A DNA stretch of 64,000 bases from Enterobacter cloacae subsp. cloacae ATCC 13047 (GCF_000025565.1 NC_014121.1:310001-374000), one strand, 5' to 3'. Counted from the first letter of the stretch, positions 1 to 8,862 are shown. Numbers and translations are program-made. Notes: generated from the sequence alone by a model not told the origin.

Positions 1-539
1 TGCTCGTCGGCCATCCGGCGCAGCGAGACGGAAGGGGAGAAGCGCACAAAGCTGTCGCGCCCCAGCCAGGAGACGGCGAAGAATTTCTGGATGCCATTAA
101 GCATGCGTAACGGTGGGTTCTCTTCCCCCTTTTCGCGGCCCGGACGACGACCAAACATCACCGACACCGGCACCATCTGCACATCCAGATCGGGATTGCT
201 GCGATGCAGGTCGAGATAGTCGTGGAACAGCTTAATGGACTCTTCTTTTGGCGTGTAATAGGTAAACACGCGTGGCCCACCGTGAATGAACACGTATCGC
301 GGCAACAGCGTACCGTCGACTTCTAACGGTTCAAGCGGGTCAGGTAAATCATGCGCCAGACACTGGGCGCGAAGCGTCAGCAAGTCTGCCTTCGAGTTAT
401 AAGGCAAAACATACATAATAGGGCGCGACGTATCGAGCCCCAATTCCAGCGCGGGTTCTGCTGGGATAGACTTACTTTTTACCAGGACGCTTAATGGTAA
501 ATTAAGTAATTTGTAGTAAATTCGTGGCCAGCCAGACAT
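1..539 (-). CDS. plsB: Glycerol-3-phosphate acyltransferase PlsB, N-terminal part
   Basis: The minus-strand frame starting at the ATG at 539 reads [20 protein letters not shown] and runs in frame off the left edge of the window, giving about 179 residues. It matches the start of E. coli PlsB, the inner-membrane enzyme that acylates sn-glycerol-3-phosphate with acyl-ACP or acyl-CoA as the first step of phospholipid synthesis. The catalytic acyltransferase motifs lie beyond the edge, so only the N-terminal region is visible. It is divergent from dgkA, which recycles diacylglycerol into the same pathway. The recognition is strong; completeness cannot be judged. Confidence 0.95.
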   Translation of the reverse strand, partial: MSGWPRIYYKLLNLPLSVLVKSKSIPAEPALELGLDTSRPIMYVLPYNSKADLLTLRAQCLAHDLPDPLEPLEVDGTLLPRYVFIHGGPRVFTYYTPKEESIKLFHDYLDLHRSNPDLDVQMVPVSVMFGRRPGREKGEENPPLRMLNGIQKFFAVSWLGRDSFVRFSPSVSLRRMADE

Positions 540-693
540 AAACGATGTAAAGCCTCTGGTTAATAATGCAATTGCGGCGCAAGGATAACAGAAAGCGCGC
601 GAAATTACTGTTGTTACCCGTCATACTTCAGGCTACAGCGCAACACGTTGCGCCTCCTGTTATTGACGCTATTTCAAATAAAAGGTTCTTTTA

Positions 694-1062
694 ATGGCCA
701 ATAATACCACTGGGTTAACCCGTATCATTAAAGCTGCTGGCTATTCCTGGAAAGGTTTTCGCGCCGCTTGGGTCAACGAAGCCGCGTTTCGCCAGGAGGG
801 TGTCGCCGCGATTGTCGCGGTGATTATCGCCTGTTTCCTTGATGTTGATGCCATTACCCGCGTGCTTCTGATCGGCTCCGTGCTGTTGGTGATGATAGTG
901 GAAATTCTTAATAGCGCTATTGAGGCCGTTGTGGACCGTATTGGCTCTGATTTCCACGAACTTTCTGGCCGGGCAAAAGACATGGGCTCTGCTGCCGTGT
1001 TGCTGGCGATTATCACTGCGGTCATCACCTGGGTCACGCTGCTTTGGTCACATTTCCGATGA
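694..1062 (+). CDS. dgkA: Diacylglycerol kinase DgkA
   Basis: This 122-residue protein has the length of E. coli DgkA, a small integral membrane enzyme that phosphorylates diacylglycerol to phosphatidic acid, mainly recycling diacylglycerol released during membrane-derived oligosaccharide synthesis. Three hydrophobic segments are visible (about residues 35-50, 53-70 and 98-118). The family signature EILNSAIEAVVDRI follows the second segment and carries the conserved Glu and Asn residues of the active site. The gene is divergent from plsB across about 150 bases, so the two probably share a promoter region. A cytosine-free gap of about 100 bases separates it from lexA, where the SOS operators lie. 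Confidence 0.97.
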   Translation: MANNTTGLTRIIKAAGYSWKGFRAAWVNEAAFRQEGVAAIVAVIIACFLDVDAITRVLLIGSVLLVMIVEILNSAIEAVVDRIGSDFHELSGRAKDMGSAAVLLAIITAVITWVTLLWSHFR

Positions 1063-1125
1063 GCCTCGAGGAATAATTAAGTCCCTGGTTTTTTGTGCAG
1101 TTTTTGGTTCCAAAATCGCCTTTGA

Positions 1126-1162
1126 CTGTATATACTCACAGCATAACTGTATATACACCCAG
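1126..1162 (+). promoter_or_regulatory. Two LexA (SOS) boxes upstream of lexA
   Basis: Two 16-bp operators of the form CTG-N10-CAG are seen: CTGTATATACTCACAG at 1126-1141 and CTGTATATACACCCAG at 1147-1162. They end 8 bases before the lexA start codon. Their sequence and spacing are those of the autoregulatory lexA operator of E. coli, so LexA is expected to repress its own gene and dinF. Confidence 0.97.
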
Positions 1163-1170
1163 GGGGCGGA

Positions 1171-1779
1171 ATGAAAGCGTTAACGACCAGGCAGCAAGAG
1201 GTGTTTGATCTCATTCGGGATCATATCGGCCAGACGGGTATGCCACCCACGCGTGCGGAAATCGCGCAGCGTCTGGGCTTCCGTTCTCCGAACGCTGCCG
1301 AGGAACACCTGAAAGCGCTGGCGCGTAAAGGCGTAATTGAGATTGTATCGGGTGCTTCACGCGGTATCCGCCTGCTGGTGGAAGAAGAGACGGGCATTCC
1401 GCTGGTGGGGCGCGTCGCGGCAGGTGAACCTCTGCTGGCGCAACAGCATATTGAAGGCCACTACCAGGTTGATCCCGGCATGTTCAAGCCGAGCGCGGAT
1501 TTCCTGCTGCGTGTAAGCGGTATGTCCATGAAAGACATCGGTATTCTTGACGGCGATCTGCTTGCGGTGCATAAAACGCAAGACGTGCGTAACGGCCAGG
1601 TTGTGGTGGCACGCATCGATGATGAAGTCACCGTTAAACGCCTGAAAAAGCAAGGTAATACGGTTCAGCTGCTGCCGGAAAACAACGAGTTTTCCCCGAT
1701 TGTGGTAGACCTCCGCGAACAAAACTTCTCTATCGAGGGGCTGGCGGTAGGGGTCATTCGCAACGGAGAATGGCTGTAA
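1171..1779 (+). CDS. lexA: SOS repressor LexA
   Basis: LexA is a 202-residue dimeric repressor that cleaves itself when RecA filaments form on damaged DNA. The N-terminal winged helix (residues 1-70) contains the recognition helix around [11 protein letters not shown]. The cleavage bond Ala84-Gly85 is present in [10 protein letters not shown], and the catalytic pair falls exactly at Ser119 (SGMSM) and Lys156 (VTVKRL). The ribosome-binding site GGGGGCGG lies just after the second SOS box, so repressor bound there would cover the start region. dinF follows 64 bases downstream and is probably cotranscribed. All key residues are present and the protein should be functional. Confidence 0.99.
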   Translation: MKALTTRQQEVFDLIRDHIGQTGMPPTRAEIAQRLGFRSPNAAEEHLKALARKGVIEIVSGASRGIRLLVEEETGIPLVGRVAAGEPLLAQQHIEGHYQVDPGMFKPSADFLLRVSGMSMKDIGILDGDLLAVHKTQDVRNGQVVVARIDDEVTVKRLKKQGNTVQLLPENNEFSPIVVDLREQNFSIEGLAVGVIRNGEWL

Positions 1780-1843
1780 TCTCATCCTGACAGGCTACGG
1801 ATCTGCCGTGGCCTGATTCTTTATCCACTCCCGGTATTTTTTC

Positions 1844-3181
1844 ATGTCACTGCTTACGGCATCCGATAAGGCATTGTGGCGTCTTGCACTGCCGATGATT
1901 TTTTCCAATATCACCGTTCCTCTGCTGGGGCTGGTGGATACGGCAGTTATTGGTCACCTTGATTCACCCATCTATCTGGGCGGTGTGGCGATTGGCGCGA
2001 CGGCGACCAGCTTCCTTTTTATGCTCCTGCTCTTTTTGCGCATGAGTACCACCGGGCTTACGGCGCAGGCGTACGGTGCTAAAGATCCTTTGCGTCTGGC
2101 GCGCGCGCTGGTTCAGCCGTTAATTCTGGCGCTTGGGGCAGGCGCGTTAATCGCTATATTACGTACCCCACTGATTGATCTGGCGCTGCATGTCGTTGGC
2201 GGCAGCGAGGCGGTACTGGAGCAGGCACGACGCTTCCTTGAAATTCGCTGGCTCAGCGCGCCCGCGTCGCTGGCCAATCTGGTTCTGCTGGGGTGGTTAC
2301 TCGGCGTGCAGTATGCCCGCGCGCCCGTAATCCTGTTGGTGGTAGGCAACCTCCTCAACATCGTGCTCGATCTCTGGCTGGTGATGGGCCTGCACATGAA
2401 CGTACAGGGTGCGGCACTGGCGACGGCGATTGCCGAATACGGGACGTTTATCCTTGGTCTGTGGATGGTCTGGCGGGTGCTTGTCATGCGGGGGATTTCC
2501 CTTGCTCTGCTCAAGAGTGCATGGCGAGGCAATATCCGCACCCTGCTGGCGCTTAATCGCGACATTATGCTGCGCTCATTGCTGCTGCAGCTCTGTTTCG
2601 GCGCACTGACGGTCTTTGGCGCCCGGCTTGGGCCAGATATCGTCGCGGTGAATGCCGTTCTGATGACGCTGCTGACCTTTACCGCCTATGCACTGGATGG
2701 CTTTGCCTATGCTGTGGAAGCGCATTCCGGCCAGGCATACGGCGCACGTGAAAGTGGTCAGCTGCGGGATGTCTGGCGGGCGGCCTGTCGGCAGTCGGGG
2801 CTGGTGGCGCTGACGTTCGCGCTGATTTACGCCTGTTTTGGCGAACAGATTATTGCGTTACTCACCTCCCTTCCTGCACTGCGCGAGCTGGCAAGCCATT
2901 ACCTCATCTGGCAGGTCATTTTGCCGGTGGTGGGGGTCTGGTGCTATCTGCTGGACGGTATGTTTATTGGCGCGACGCGAGGAGCGGAGATGCGTAACAG
3001 CATGGCGGTGGCGGCGGCTGGTTTTGCCCTGACGCTGCTCACGCTCCCCTGGCTGGGTAACCATGGTTTATGGCTCTCCCTGGCGGTCTTTCTCGCGTTG
3101 CGGGGCCTGTCACTGGGCTTTATCTGGCACCGGCACTGGCAAAACAATACCTGGCTTCCTTCCCGCAACGATATATCGTGA
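1844..3181 (+). CDS. dinF: MATE-family efflux transporter DinF
   Basis: A 445-residue multispanning membrane protein with about 12 hydrophobic segments and the MATE organisation of two six-helix halves. It closely matches E. coli DinF, the DNA-damage-inducible gene that follows lexA. MATE proteins export drugs or toxic compounds against Na+ or H+ gradients; DinF has been linked to protection from oxidative stress and bile salts, but its natural substrate is not settled. The 64-base gap from lexA contains no obvious terminator, consistent with a lexA-dinF SOS operon. The chosen ATG at 1844 gives a protein slightly shorter than the longest E. coli annotation, whose extra N-terminal residues are not essential to the fold. 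Confidence 0.96.
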   Translation: MSLLTASDKALWRLALPMIFSNITVPLLGLVDTAVIGHLDSPIYLGGVAIGATATSFLFMLLLFLRMSTTGLTAQAYGAKDPLRLARALVQPLILALGAGALIAILRTPLIDLALHVVGGSEAVLEQARRFLEIRWLSAPASLANLVLLGWLLGVQYARAPVILLVVGNLLNIVLDLWLVMGLHMNVQGAALATAIAEYGTFILGLWMVWRVLVMRGISLALLKSAWRGNIRTLLALNRDIMLRSLLLQLCFGALTVFGARLGPDIVAVNAVLMTLLTFTAYALDGFAYAVEAHSGQAYGARESGQLRDVWRAACRQSGLVALTFALIYACFGEQIIALLTSLPALRELASHYLIWQVILPVVGVWCYLLDGMFIGATRGAEMRNSMAVAAAGFALTLLTLPWLGNHGLWLSLAVFLALRGLSLGFIWHRHWQNNTWLPSRNDIS

Positions 3182-3256
3182 CGGTTAAAGATTCCGAATA
3201 TGAAATCAACTGCCGAATCCTTAACTACAATTATTATCACGTCCAGCAGAAAAGAA

Positions 3257-3272
3257 CGTAACGGACGTTACG
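3257..3272. promoter_or_regulatory. Palindrome in the yjbJ leader
   Basis: CGTAACG-GA-CGTTACG is a perfect inverted repeat with 7-bp arms. It lies 27 bases before the yjbJ start codon. Its position suggests an operator or an mRNA stem, but no regulator can be named from the sequence. Confidence 0.4.
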
Positions 3273-3298
3273 ACCCGACGCTTAACTAAGAGGACACG

Positions 3299-3511
3299 AT
3301 GATGAATAAAGACGAAATCGGCGGCAACTGGAAGCAGTTCAAAGGTAAAGCGAAAGAACAGTGGGGTAAGCTGACGGATGACGATATGACGGTCATCGAA
3401 GGTAAACGCGATCAGCTTGTCGGTAAAATTCAGGAACGCTACGGTTACGAGAAAGACCAGGCGGAAAAAGAGGTCGGCGACTGGGAAAAACGCAACGACT
3501 ACCGTTGGTAA
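3299..3511 (+). CDS. yjbJ: CsbD-family stress protein YjbJ
   Basis: This small hydrophilic protein (69 or 70 residues) belongs to the CsbD family of abundant general-stress proteins of unknown molecular role. The signature NWKQFKGKAKEQWGKL and the C-terminal tail DWEKRNDYRW are those of E. coli YjbJ. Two start codons are adjacent (ATGATG at 3299 and 3302); the second gives the usual 69-residue form. The ribosome-binding site AAGAGGA precedes them. In E. coli the gene is RpoS-dependent, which is known biology and not seen here. A strong terminator follows at 3551. Confidence 0.95.
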   Translation: MMNKDEIGGNWKQFKGKAKEQWGKLTDDDMTVIEGKRDQLVGKIQERYGYEKDQAEKEVGDWEKRNDYRW

Positions 3512-3550
3512 CCGTGTGATACCCGACAGTACAAGGAAGTACTCCCTGAG

Positions 3551-3575
3551 GGCGGCCATGGGCCGCCTTTGTTTT
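3551..3575 (+). terminator. Terminator of yjbJ
   Basis: The stem GGCGGCC-atg-GGCCGCC (7 bp) at 3551-3567 is followed by TTTGTTTT. It separates yjbJ from the convergent zur gene, whose stop codon lies at 3581. Confidence 0.85.
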
Positions 3576-3580
3576 GGCTG

Positions 3581-4093
3581 TTAACGCGGCTTTTTCTTTA
3601 CGAGGATAGAGTGGTCATGGTGGCACGCGTCCTGATGCCGGCAGGCCTCCACTTCTACACACGCAGAGCATAATCCGTGTGCTTCAATGACGTTATGGCG
3701 CAAGGCAAAGCCCATTCTGGCCGCCAGCGTATGCATAATATCTTCTACGCCTTCCGCCCCTTCTTCTTTCACCACGCCACAACGGTCGCAGATAAACATG
3801 GCCGACGTATGGGTTGGCTGGTCAAAAAGATGACACAACACATAACTGTTTGTGGATTCGACCTTATGTACAAACCCTTGTTCCAGCAGAAAATCTAGCG
3901 CACGATAGACCGTAGGCGGTTTAGCCTGTGGCTCGCTTTCGCGCAGCAGGTCGAGCAGGTCGTATGCGCTGATGGCGCCCTGCTGCAGGGTCATCAGACG
4001 CAAGACTTCAAGGCGCTGCGGAGTCAGGCGCACATTGCGTTGCGCGCACAGCTTCTCTGCCTGCGCTAACAGCTCTTTTGTGGACTTATCCAT
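3581..4093 (-). CDS. zur: Zinc uptake regulator Zur (Fur family)
   Basis: Zur is the zinc-sensing repressor of znuABC and other zinc-economy genes. The 170-residue protein has a winged-helix N-terminus (RLTPQRLEVLRLM, then PPTVYRALDFLLEQG) and a C-terminal metal-binding dimerisation domain. The structural zinc cysteines are present as CDRC (residues 102 and 105) and CSAC (142 and 145); further metal ligands occur in the Cys- and His-rich tail (CRHQDACHHDH). One cysteine found in E. coli Zur shortly after the CxxC motif (KEEC) is glycine here, outside the known ligand sets. The gene is monocistronic and convergent with yjbJ. Confidence 0.97.
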   Translation of the reverse strand: MDKSTKELLAQAEKLCAQRNVRLTPQRLEVLRLMTLQQGAISAYDLLDLLRESEPQAKPPTVYRALDFLLEQGFVHKVESTNSYVLCHLFDQPTHTSAMFICDRCGVVKEEGAEGVEDIMHTLAARMGFALRHNVIEAHGLCSACVEVEACRHQDACHHDHSILVKKKPR

Positions 4094-4205
4094 TTAGCAC
4101 CTCGGATGTTATAGGCTGGAAAACCCTCACTTTACCATGTTCTGGTAAAAACGCCGAGATCCGCCAGGCTGTGCTATACCTGACCCATCGCAAACCGGGA
4201 AATTA

Positions 4206-4697
4206 ATGATGAAAAAACCTGACTGTATTCGGCACTGGCGAGACGTGGAAGAGCCAGATAATTCAACCTATCCCGACAGCAACGAGCTTTTCTCCATCGG
4301 TGCACCGCTGGCTCGTCACCTGGGGCTCAGGCGAATCGGTATTCACCACGAGCGTTTGCCGCCCGGGCGTCGAACCTCCTATCCCCACGCGGAAAGCGAC
4401 GAAGAAGAGTTCATCTATGTGCTGGAAGGGTATCCGGAAGCCTGGATTAACGGCTATTTGTGGAAGCTTGAACCCGGCGACAGCGTAGGGTTTCCTGCTG
4501 GCACCGGCGTCTGCCATACCTTTATTAATAACACCGAAGAAGAGGTGCGATTACTGGTTGTTGGCGAGGCTAACAAGAAGCACAACCGAATCTACTATCC
4601 GCTTAATCCGGAGTATGCCGCCACGCGTGAAGATCGCTGGGTTGATCATCCCCCTCAGTTCTTTGGGCCGCACGATGGAAAACCTGGGAAAAAATAA
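4206..4697 (+). CDS. Cupin-domain protein, function unknown
   Basis: This 163-residue protein is a single-domain cupin. Motif 1 is visible as HAESDEEEFIYVLEG and motif 2 as GDSVGFPAGTGVCHTFIN, which fits the cupin pattern G-x5-P-x-G-x2-H-x3-N closely, so a metal-binding beta-barrel is likely. Cupins of this size include sugar isomerases, oxygenases and sensors; nothing in the sequence or context fixes a substrate. Two adjacent ATG codons (4206 and 4209) are possible starts. It lies downstream of the divergent zur gene across 112 bases, but no Zur site is recognisable there. The gene is absent from this position in K-12, as far as I recall. Confidence 0.85.
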   Translation: MMKKPDCIRHWRDVEEPDNSTYPDSNELFSIGAPLARHLGLRRIGIHHERLPPGRRTSYPHAESDEEEFIYVLEGYPEAWINGYLWKLEPGDSVGFPAGTGVCHTFINNTEEEVRLLVVGEANKKHNRIYYPLNPEYAATREDRWVDHPPQFFGPHDGKPGKK

Positions 4698-4866
4698 TTT
4701 CCTCTTCTATAAATATTGAGGGCCGTCACAAATAACAACAGGCCTGTCCGGAGTTTTACTTAAGGAAATAGCGGGTCTTTTTGTACTTATTCACAGCAAT
4801 AGTTCGTTCCTGTTTGGGTGATAACAAACAGGGTGATGTTATTAACGACAATAAGACGAGCATACT

Positions 4867-6177
4867 GTGAAAAAACATTTTAAATTTTCGGTGGTTAGCA
4901 TCGCTGTCTCCCTGTTTATGGCAAATCAGGCGGGAGCAGCCAATACCTGGACAGAATCACGTAGCGACGCAATGGGTGGCACGGGCGTCGCTTCGGGCAG
5001 CTATGGCAGCGGGGCGTTAATCAACCCTGCGTTGTTGGCAAAGGCGAAACCGGACGATGATGTGACGGTTATTTTACCGTCCGTCGGCGTGCAGGTGACG
5101 GATGAAGACAATCTTCAGGATGAGATTGATACCATCAACGATAAAATCAATCACTATAAGGATGTGGTTGATAGCCTGACCCCCATCGAAGTGATTACCA
5201 ACCCGCTGGGCTCAATCGATCAGTTCCAGGGAGCGGCAAAAGATCTTGCCGATGAACTGGACTATCTCAAAGGCAAAACCGCACGCGCTACGGCAGGCGC
5301 GGGGATTGCGGTGAGTATCCCTAACGATGTGCTCTCCGTGGCCTTTATGGCGAAAGGCTATGCCCACGGGCGCGTCAGCTCTTCCATCGATCAGCAAGAT
5401 ATTGATTACCTGCGCAGTATCCAAAACAGCGATGCGGTGGCGGCGGGCGTGGCACTGGATGCGGCGCTAAACGGTACCGATCAAATCACGAAAAACCTTA
5501 ACTCTACGGCGTCTGGCCGGGCGGCAATTGTCTCCGATTATGGTGTTGCCATTGCCCGTCAGTTCGATCTGGGTGGCGTCCCGGTTTCCCTTGGTGTCAC
5601 GCCAAAACTGCAGAAAACCTGGATCTACAACTACACCACCTCAATTTACGATTACGACAGTAACAAGTGGAACGACAGCCGCTACCGGAAAGACGATACC
5701 GGCTTTAACGTGGATGCCGGTATCGCGGCCGATTTCGGCGAGAACTGGACGGTCGGGGTGAGCGGGCAAAACCTGATGTCGCGCGATATCGACACCAAGG
5801 ACATTCGCATCCGCAACGGGCGCACGGGGGAAGTGGTGAGCTATAAAGACACCTATCAAATCCGTCCGCTGGTGACGGCCGGTGCCGCCTGGCACAACGA
5901 TCTGGTGACCCTGACTGCCGATGGCGATCTGACAGAAACCAAAGGCTTTAAAAGCGAAGATACCTCGCAGTATGTTGGCGTGGGTGCGGAAGTGACGCCG
6001 CTAAGCTGGCTGGCCGTGCGGGCGGGTTATCGTGCCGATATGAAAGGGAATGACAGTAACGTCTTTACCGGTGGTGTTGGTTTTGCACCGTTTAACACGG
6101 TCCACGTCGACCTGATGGGGCTCTACGGTGAAGATGAAACCTGGGGCGCAGGGGCGCAGTTGAGTATGACGTTCTAA
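4867..6177 (+). CDS. TraF-like outer-membrane beta-barrel protein
   Basis: The 436-residue product starts with GTG and has a clear signal peptide (KKHFKFSVVSIAVSLFMANQ, cleaved around AGA-A). The mature N-terminus has SDAMGGTGVASGSYGSGALI-type repeats typical of FadL-fold barrels, in the family annotated as conjugal transfer protein TraF-like. A charged helical insert (about residues 85-145) follows. Alternating beta strands continue to a C-terminal phenylalanine (LSMTF), the usual outer-membrane assembly signal. No transfer genes are nearby, so a role in conjugation is unlikely and the family name should not be over-read. It is transcribed alone and is bounded by a strong terminator. Confidence 0.8.
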   Translation: MKKHFKFSVVSIAVSLFMANQAGAANTWTESRSDAMGGTGVASGSYGSGALINPALLAKAKPDDDVTVILPSVGVQVTDEDNLQDEIDTINDKINHYKDVVDSLTPIEVITNPLGSIDQFQGAAKDLADELDYLKGKTARATAGAGIAVSIPNDVLSVAFMAKGYAHGRVSSSIDQQDIDYLRSIQNSDAVAAGVALDAALNGTDQITKNLNSTASGRAAIVSDYGVAIARQFDLGGVPVSLGVTPKLQKTWIYNYTTSIYDYDSNKWNDSRYRKDDTGFNVDAGIAADFGENWTVGVSGQNLMSRDIDTKDIRIRNGRTGEVVSYKDTYQIRPLVTAGAAWHNDLVTLTADGDLTETKGFKSEDTSQYVGVGAEVTPLSWLAVRAGYRADMKGNDSNVFTGGVGFAPFNTVHVDLMGLYGEDETWGAGAQLSMTF

Positions 6178-6183
6178 AGGGCA

Positions 6184-6210
6184 CCGGAGGCGTTGCGCCT
6201 CCGGCTTTTC
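6184..6210 (+). terminator. Terminator of the TraF-like gene
   Basis: CCGGAGGCG-ttg-CGCCTCCGG forms a perfect 9-bp stem starting 7 bases after the stop codon and is followed by CTTTTCTTT. Confidence 0.92.
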
Positions 6211-6259
6211 TTTATGCTATAGTAGCGCCCCTTTTCCACCAGATGCTTAAAACTTCGCC

Positions 6260-7255
6260 ATGTCGTCAGAACACCAGACTGCCTTTCCCGCACACCGTTT
6301 CTCCATTGCGCCCATGCTCGACTGGACGGACAGACACTGCCGCTATTTCCTGCGCCAGCTCTCCCGCCATACGCTGCTGTACACCGAAATGGTCACCACC
6401 GGTGCAATTATTCACGGTAAGGGCGACTATCTGGCGTACAGCGAAGAAGAGCATCCGGTTGCCCTGCAGCTGGGTGGCAGCGATCCGGCTGCGCTGGCGC
6501 ACTGTGCGAAGCTGGCAGAAGAACGTGGCTACGACGAAATTAACCTTAACGTTGGCTGTCCGTCCGATCGCGTGCAAAACGGCATGTTCGGCGCCTGTCT
6601 GATGGGGAACGCACAGCTGGTAGCGGACTGCATCAAGGCGATGCGTGATGTGGTCTCCATTCCGGTGACGGTGAAGACCCGTATCGGTATTGATGACCAG
6701 GACAGCTACGAATTCTTGTGTGATTTCATCAATACGGTTGCCGGAAAGGGCGAGTGCGAGATGTTTATCATCCATGCGCGTAAAGCCTGGCTCTCTGGCC
6801 TTAGCCCGAAAGAGAACCGCGAAATTCCGCCGCTGGACTACCCGCGTGTGTATCAACTGAAGCGGGACTTCCCGCACCTGACCATGTCGATCAACGGTGG
6901 TATCAAGTCGCTCGACGAGGCCAAAACACATCTGGCGCATATGGATGGCGTGATGGTCGGTCGCGAGGCATATCAGAATCCGGGTATTCTGACGACGGTC
7001 GATCGCGAGATCTTCGGCGTTGAAGGCGCAGACACTGACCCGGTTGCCGTGGTGCGGGCCATGTATCCGTACATTGAACGTGAGCTGAGTAACGGCACTT
7101 ACCTTGGCCATATCACGCGTCATATGCTTGGCCTGTTCCAGGGGATCCCGGGCGCACGCCAGTGGCGTCGCTATCTGAGCGAGAACGCGCATAAAGCTGG
7201 CGCGGATATCGAAGTGCTGGAACAGGCGCTACGCCTGGTTGCAGATAAACGATAA
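6260..7255 (+). CDS. dusA: tRNA-dihydrouridine(20/20a) synthase DusA
   Basis: DusA is an FMN enzyme that reduces uridine to dihydrouridine at positions 20 and 20a of tRNA using NADPH. The 331-residue protein has the TIM barrel with the family motif [18 protein letters not shown]; Cys100 is the expected general acid. The FMN phosphate-binding region SINGGIKS and the helical C-terminal tRNA-binding domain ([20 protein letters not shown]) are both present. The start at 6260 lies close after the preceding terminator. The gene appears monocistronic, with its own terminator before pspG. Confidence 0.97.
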   Translation: MSSEHQTAFPAHRFSIAPMLDWTDRHCRYFLRQLSRHTLLYTEMVTTGAIIHGKGDYLAYSEEEHPVALQLGGSDPAALAHCAKLAEERGYDEINLNVGCPSDRVQNGMFGACLMGNAQLVADCIKAMRDVVSIPVTVKTRIGIDDQDSYEFLCDFINTVAGKGECEMFIIHARKAWLSGLSPKENREIPPLDYPRVYQLKRDFPHLTMSINGGIKSLDEAKTHLAHMDGVMVGREAYQNPGILTTVDREIFGVEGADTDPVAVVRAMYPYIERELSNGTYLGHITRHMLGLFQGIPGARQWRRYLSENAHKAGADIEVLEQALRLVADKR

Positions 7256-7284
7256 ATCTCGCTAAAAATTCGTCAAATTCACCC

Positions 7285-7320
7285 CGCCCCGCACAGCCTT
7301 GCGGGGCGTTTTACTTTTAT
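7285..7320 (+). terminator. Terminator of dusA
   Basis: CGCCCCGC at 7285-7292 pairs with GCGGGGCG at 7301-7308, and TTTTACTTTT follows. It isolates dusA from the sigma-54 promoter of pspG, which starts 17 bases later. Confidence 0.9.
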
Positions 7321-7336
7321 AACAACATGTTAGGGT

Positions 7337-7351
7337 TGGCATGGATCTTGT
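7337..7351 (+). promoter_or_regulatory. Sigma-54 promoter of pspG
   Basis: TGGCATG-GATC-TTGT fits the -24/-12 consensus TGGCACG-N4-TTGC with correct spacing; the -12 element has GT in place of GC. It lies 40 bases before the pspG ATG. E. coli pspG is transcribed by sigma-54 under PspF, which agrees. Confidence 0.85.
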
Positions 7352-7391
7352 AATGATTGCGACATCATTCGGGAACTCGTGGGAGAGAACC

Positions 7392-7634
7392 ATGCTGGAA
7401 CTGCTTTTTGTGATTGGCTTTTTTGTCATGCTGTTAGCCACCGGCGTGTCGCTGCTCGGCATTCTGGCAGCGCTTGTGGTGGCGACAGTGGTCATGTTTA
7501 TTGGCGGATTATTTGCCCTGACGATCAAACTTCTGCCGTGGCTGCTGCTGGCCGTTGCGGTGGTGTGGGTTATACGGGCGATTAAATCACCAAAACTGCC
7601 CACTTATCAGCGTAATAACCGCTTTCGTTACTAA
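7392..7634 (+). CDS. pspG: Phage shock protein PspG
   Basis: An 80-residue inner-membrane protein with two or three closely spaced hydrophobic segments (about residues 1-20, 22-42 and 45-62) and a basic, aromatic tail ending in RNNRFRY. It matches E. coli PspG in length and sequence. PspG is an effector of the phage-shock response to inner-membrane stress and is the only psp member outside the pspABCDE cluster. The ATG at 7392 is chosen over an in-frame ATG at 7341 because it gives the conserved N-terminus MLELLFVIGFF, has the ribosome-binding site GGGAGAG, and the earlier codon overlaps the promoter. Confidence 0.95.
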   Translation: MLELLFVIGFFVMLLATGVSLLGILAALVVATVVMFIGGLFALTIKLLPWLLLAVAVVWVIRAIKSPKLPTYQRNNRFRY

Positions 7635-7771
7635 GGTATTGAGGGGTTCGTCACATACCTGCAACTTTTCCGGCGGCATTGCTTAGAACGGAATAGGATT
7701 TACTTATCGAATCTGTCACTATGGCTGCCGCTAAAGAATTCATCGAGCTGTACCCTACATACAGCCGAACT

Positions 7772-7802
7772 AAAAAAAGAAAGGGCTTCCTCAGGGAAGC
7801 CC
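7772..7802 (-). terminator. Terminator of qorA
   Basis: GGGCTTCC-tcag-GGAAGCCC forms an 8-bp stem. Read on the minus strand it is followed by a run of seven T residues, ending qorA transcripts 16 bases after the stop codon. The plus-strand side (AATTTCTTTT) could also end pspG transcripts. Confidence 0.85.
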
Positions 7803-7818
7803 AATTTCTTTTATGGGA

Positions 7819-8802
7819 TCAGGGAATTAACAGACTTGACCCCTGCGTTGACCGGCTCTCCAGCACCTCATGCGCACGTTGCGCATCGCTTAGCGCGTAC
7901 TTCTGCGCATCTGCCACATCCACTTTGATGACCCCGCTGGCAATCAGCGAGAACAGTTCGTTACTGGCTTCGAGCAACTCTTCGCGATTGGTGATGTAGC
8001 CCTGCAGGGATGGACGAGTGACATACAGCGAGCCTTTCTGGTTCAGAATACCCAGATTCACACCGGTCACCGCGCCTGACGCGTTACCGAAGCTCACCAT
8101 CAGACCGCGGCGCTGCAGGCAGTCCAGAGACGCTTCCCAGGTATCTTTCCCTACCGAGTCATATACCACGCGCACTTTTTTGCCGCCGGTTACCTCTTTT
8201 AAGCGTTCAACGATGCTCTCTTCCCGGTAGTTAATCACCTGCCAGGCGCCGGCCTGCAGCGCGCGCTGGGCTTTTTGCGCGCTCCCCACGGTGCCGATCA
8301 GTTTTGCGCCTAACGCTTTGGCCCACTGGCAGGCGATGAGCCCTACGCCGCCCGCTGCCGCATGGAACAGGAACTGCTCGTCGGGTTTGATTTCATAGGT
8401 TTTGCGCAGCAGATAATAGACCGTCAGCCCTTTCAGGAAGGAGGCCGCGGCCTGTTCAAACGAAATGGCATTGGGCAGGAGGGCAACTTTGTCAGCCGGA
8501 ACGTTGTGTACGGAGCTGTAAGCGCCCAGCGCCGATTGCGCATACACCACGCGATCGCCTTCTTTAACATGCTTAACGGCGCTGCCCACTTTGCTGACCA
8601 CGCCCGCCGCTTCGGTACCCAGACCGCTCGGCAGTGACGGCGGTGGATAAAGACCGCCGCGAATATAGGTGTCGATGTAGTTAATGCCGATGGCTTTATT
8701 TTCAACCTGCACTTCATTTTCGCCAGGCGCGGCGGGGGTAAACTCCACCGCGTTGAGTACGTCAGGGCCACCATGCTTGTGAAATTCAATACGTGTTGCC
8801 AT
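7819..8802 (-). CDS. qorA: NADPH:quinone oxidoreductase QorA
   Basis: A 327-residue zeta-crystallin-type quinone reductase of the zinc-free medium-chain dehydrogenase family, equal in length to E. coli QorA. The Rossmann fold is marked by AAAGGVGLIACQWAK (about residues 148-162), the nucleotide-binding glycine loop. The N-terminal GroES-like domain lacks the cysteine cluster of zinc alcohol dehydrogenases, as expected. These enzymes carry out NADPH-dependent reduction of quinones. The gene is divergent from dnaB across 60 bases, so the two promoters must overlap. Confidence 0.96.
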   Translation of the reverse strand: MATRIEFHKHGGPDVLNAVEFTPAAPGENEVQVENKAIGINYIDTYIRGGLYPPPSLPSGLGTEAAGVVSKVGSAVKHVKEGDRVVYAQSALGAYSSVHNVPADKVALLPNAISFEQAAASFLKGLTVYYLLRKTYEIKPDEQFLFHAAAGGVGLIACQWAKALGAKLIGTVGSAQKAQRALQAGAWQVINYREESIVERLKEVTGGKKVRVVYDSVGKDTWEASLDCLQRRGLMVSFGNASGAVTGVNLGILNQKGSLYVTRPSLQGYITNREELLEASNELFSLIASGVIKVDVADAQKYALSDAQRAHEVLESRSTQGSSLLIP

Positions 8803-8862
8803 GCTTCCTCCAGAATGTGGTAATCTTTCGACCCACTCTTTATCTCGGTAACTCCATTCACT

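Noticed and set aside
6266..7192. 308-codon minus-strand frame within dusA
   Set aside because: Antisense shadow of DusA, with no start signal or family likeness.
7721..7999. 92-codon frame across the pspG-qorA gap
   Set aside because: It reads through the qorA terminator and into antisense qorA; no homology.
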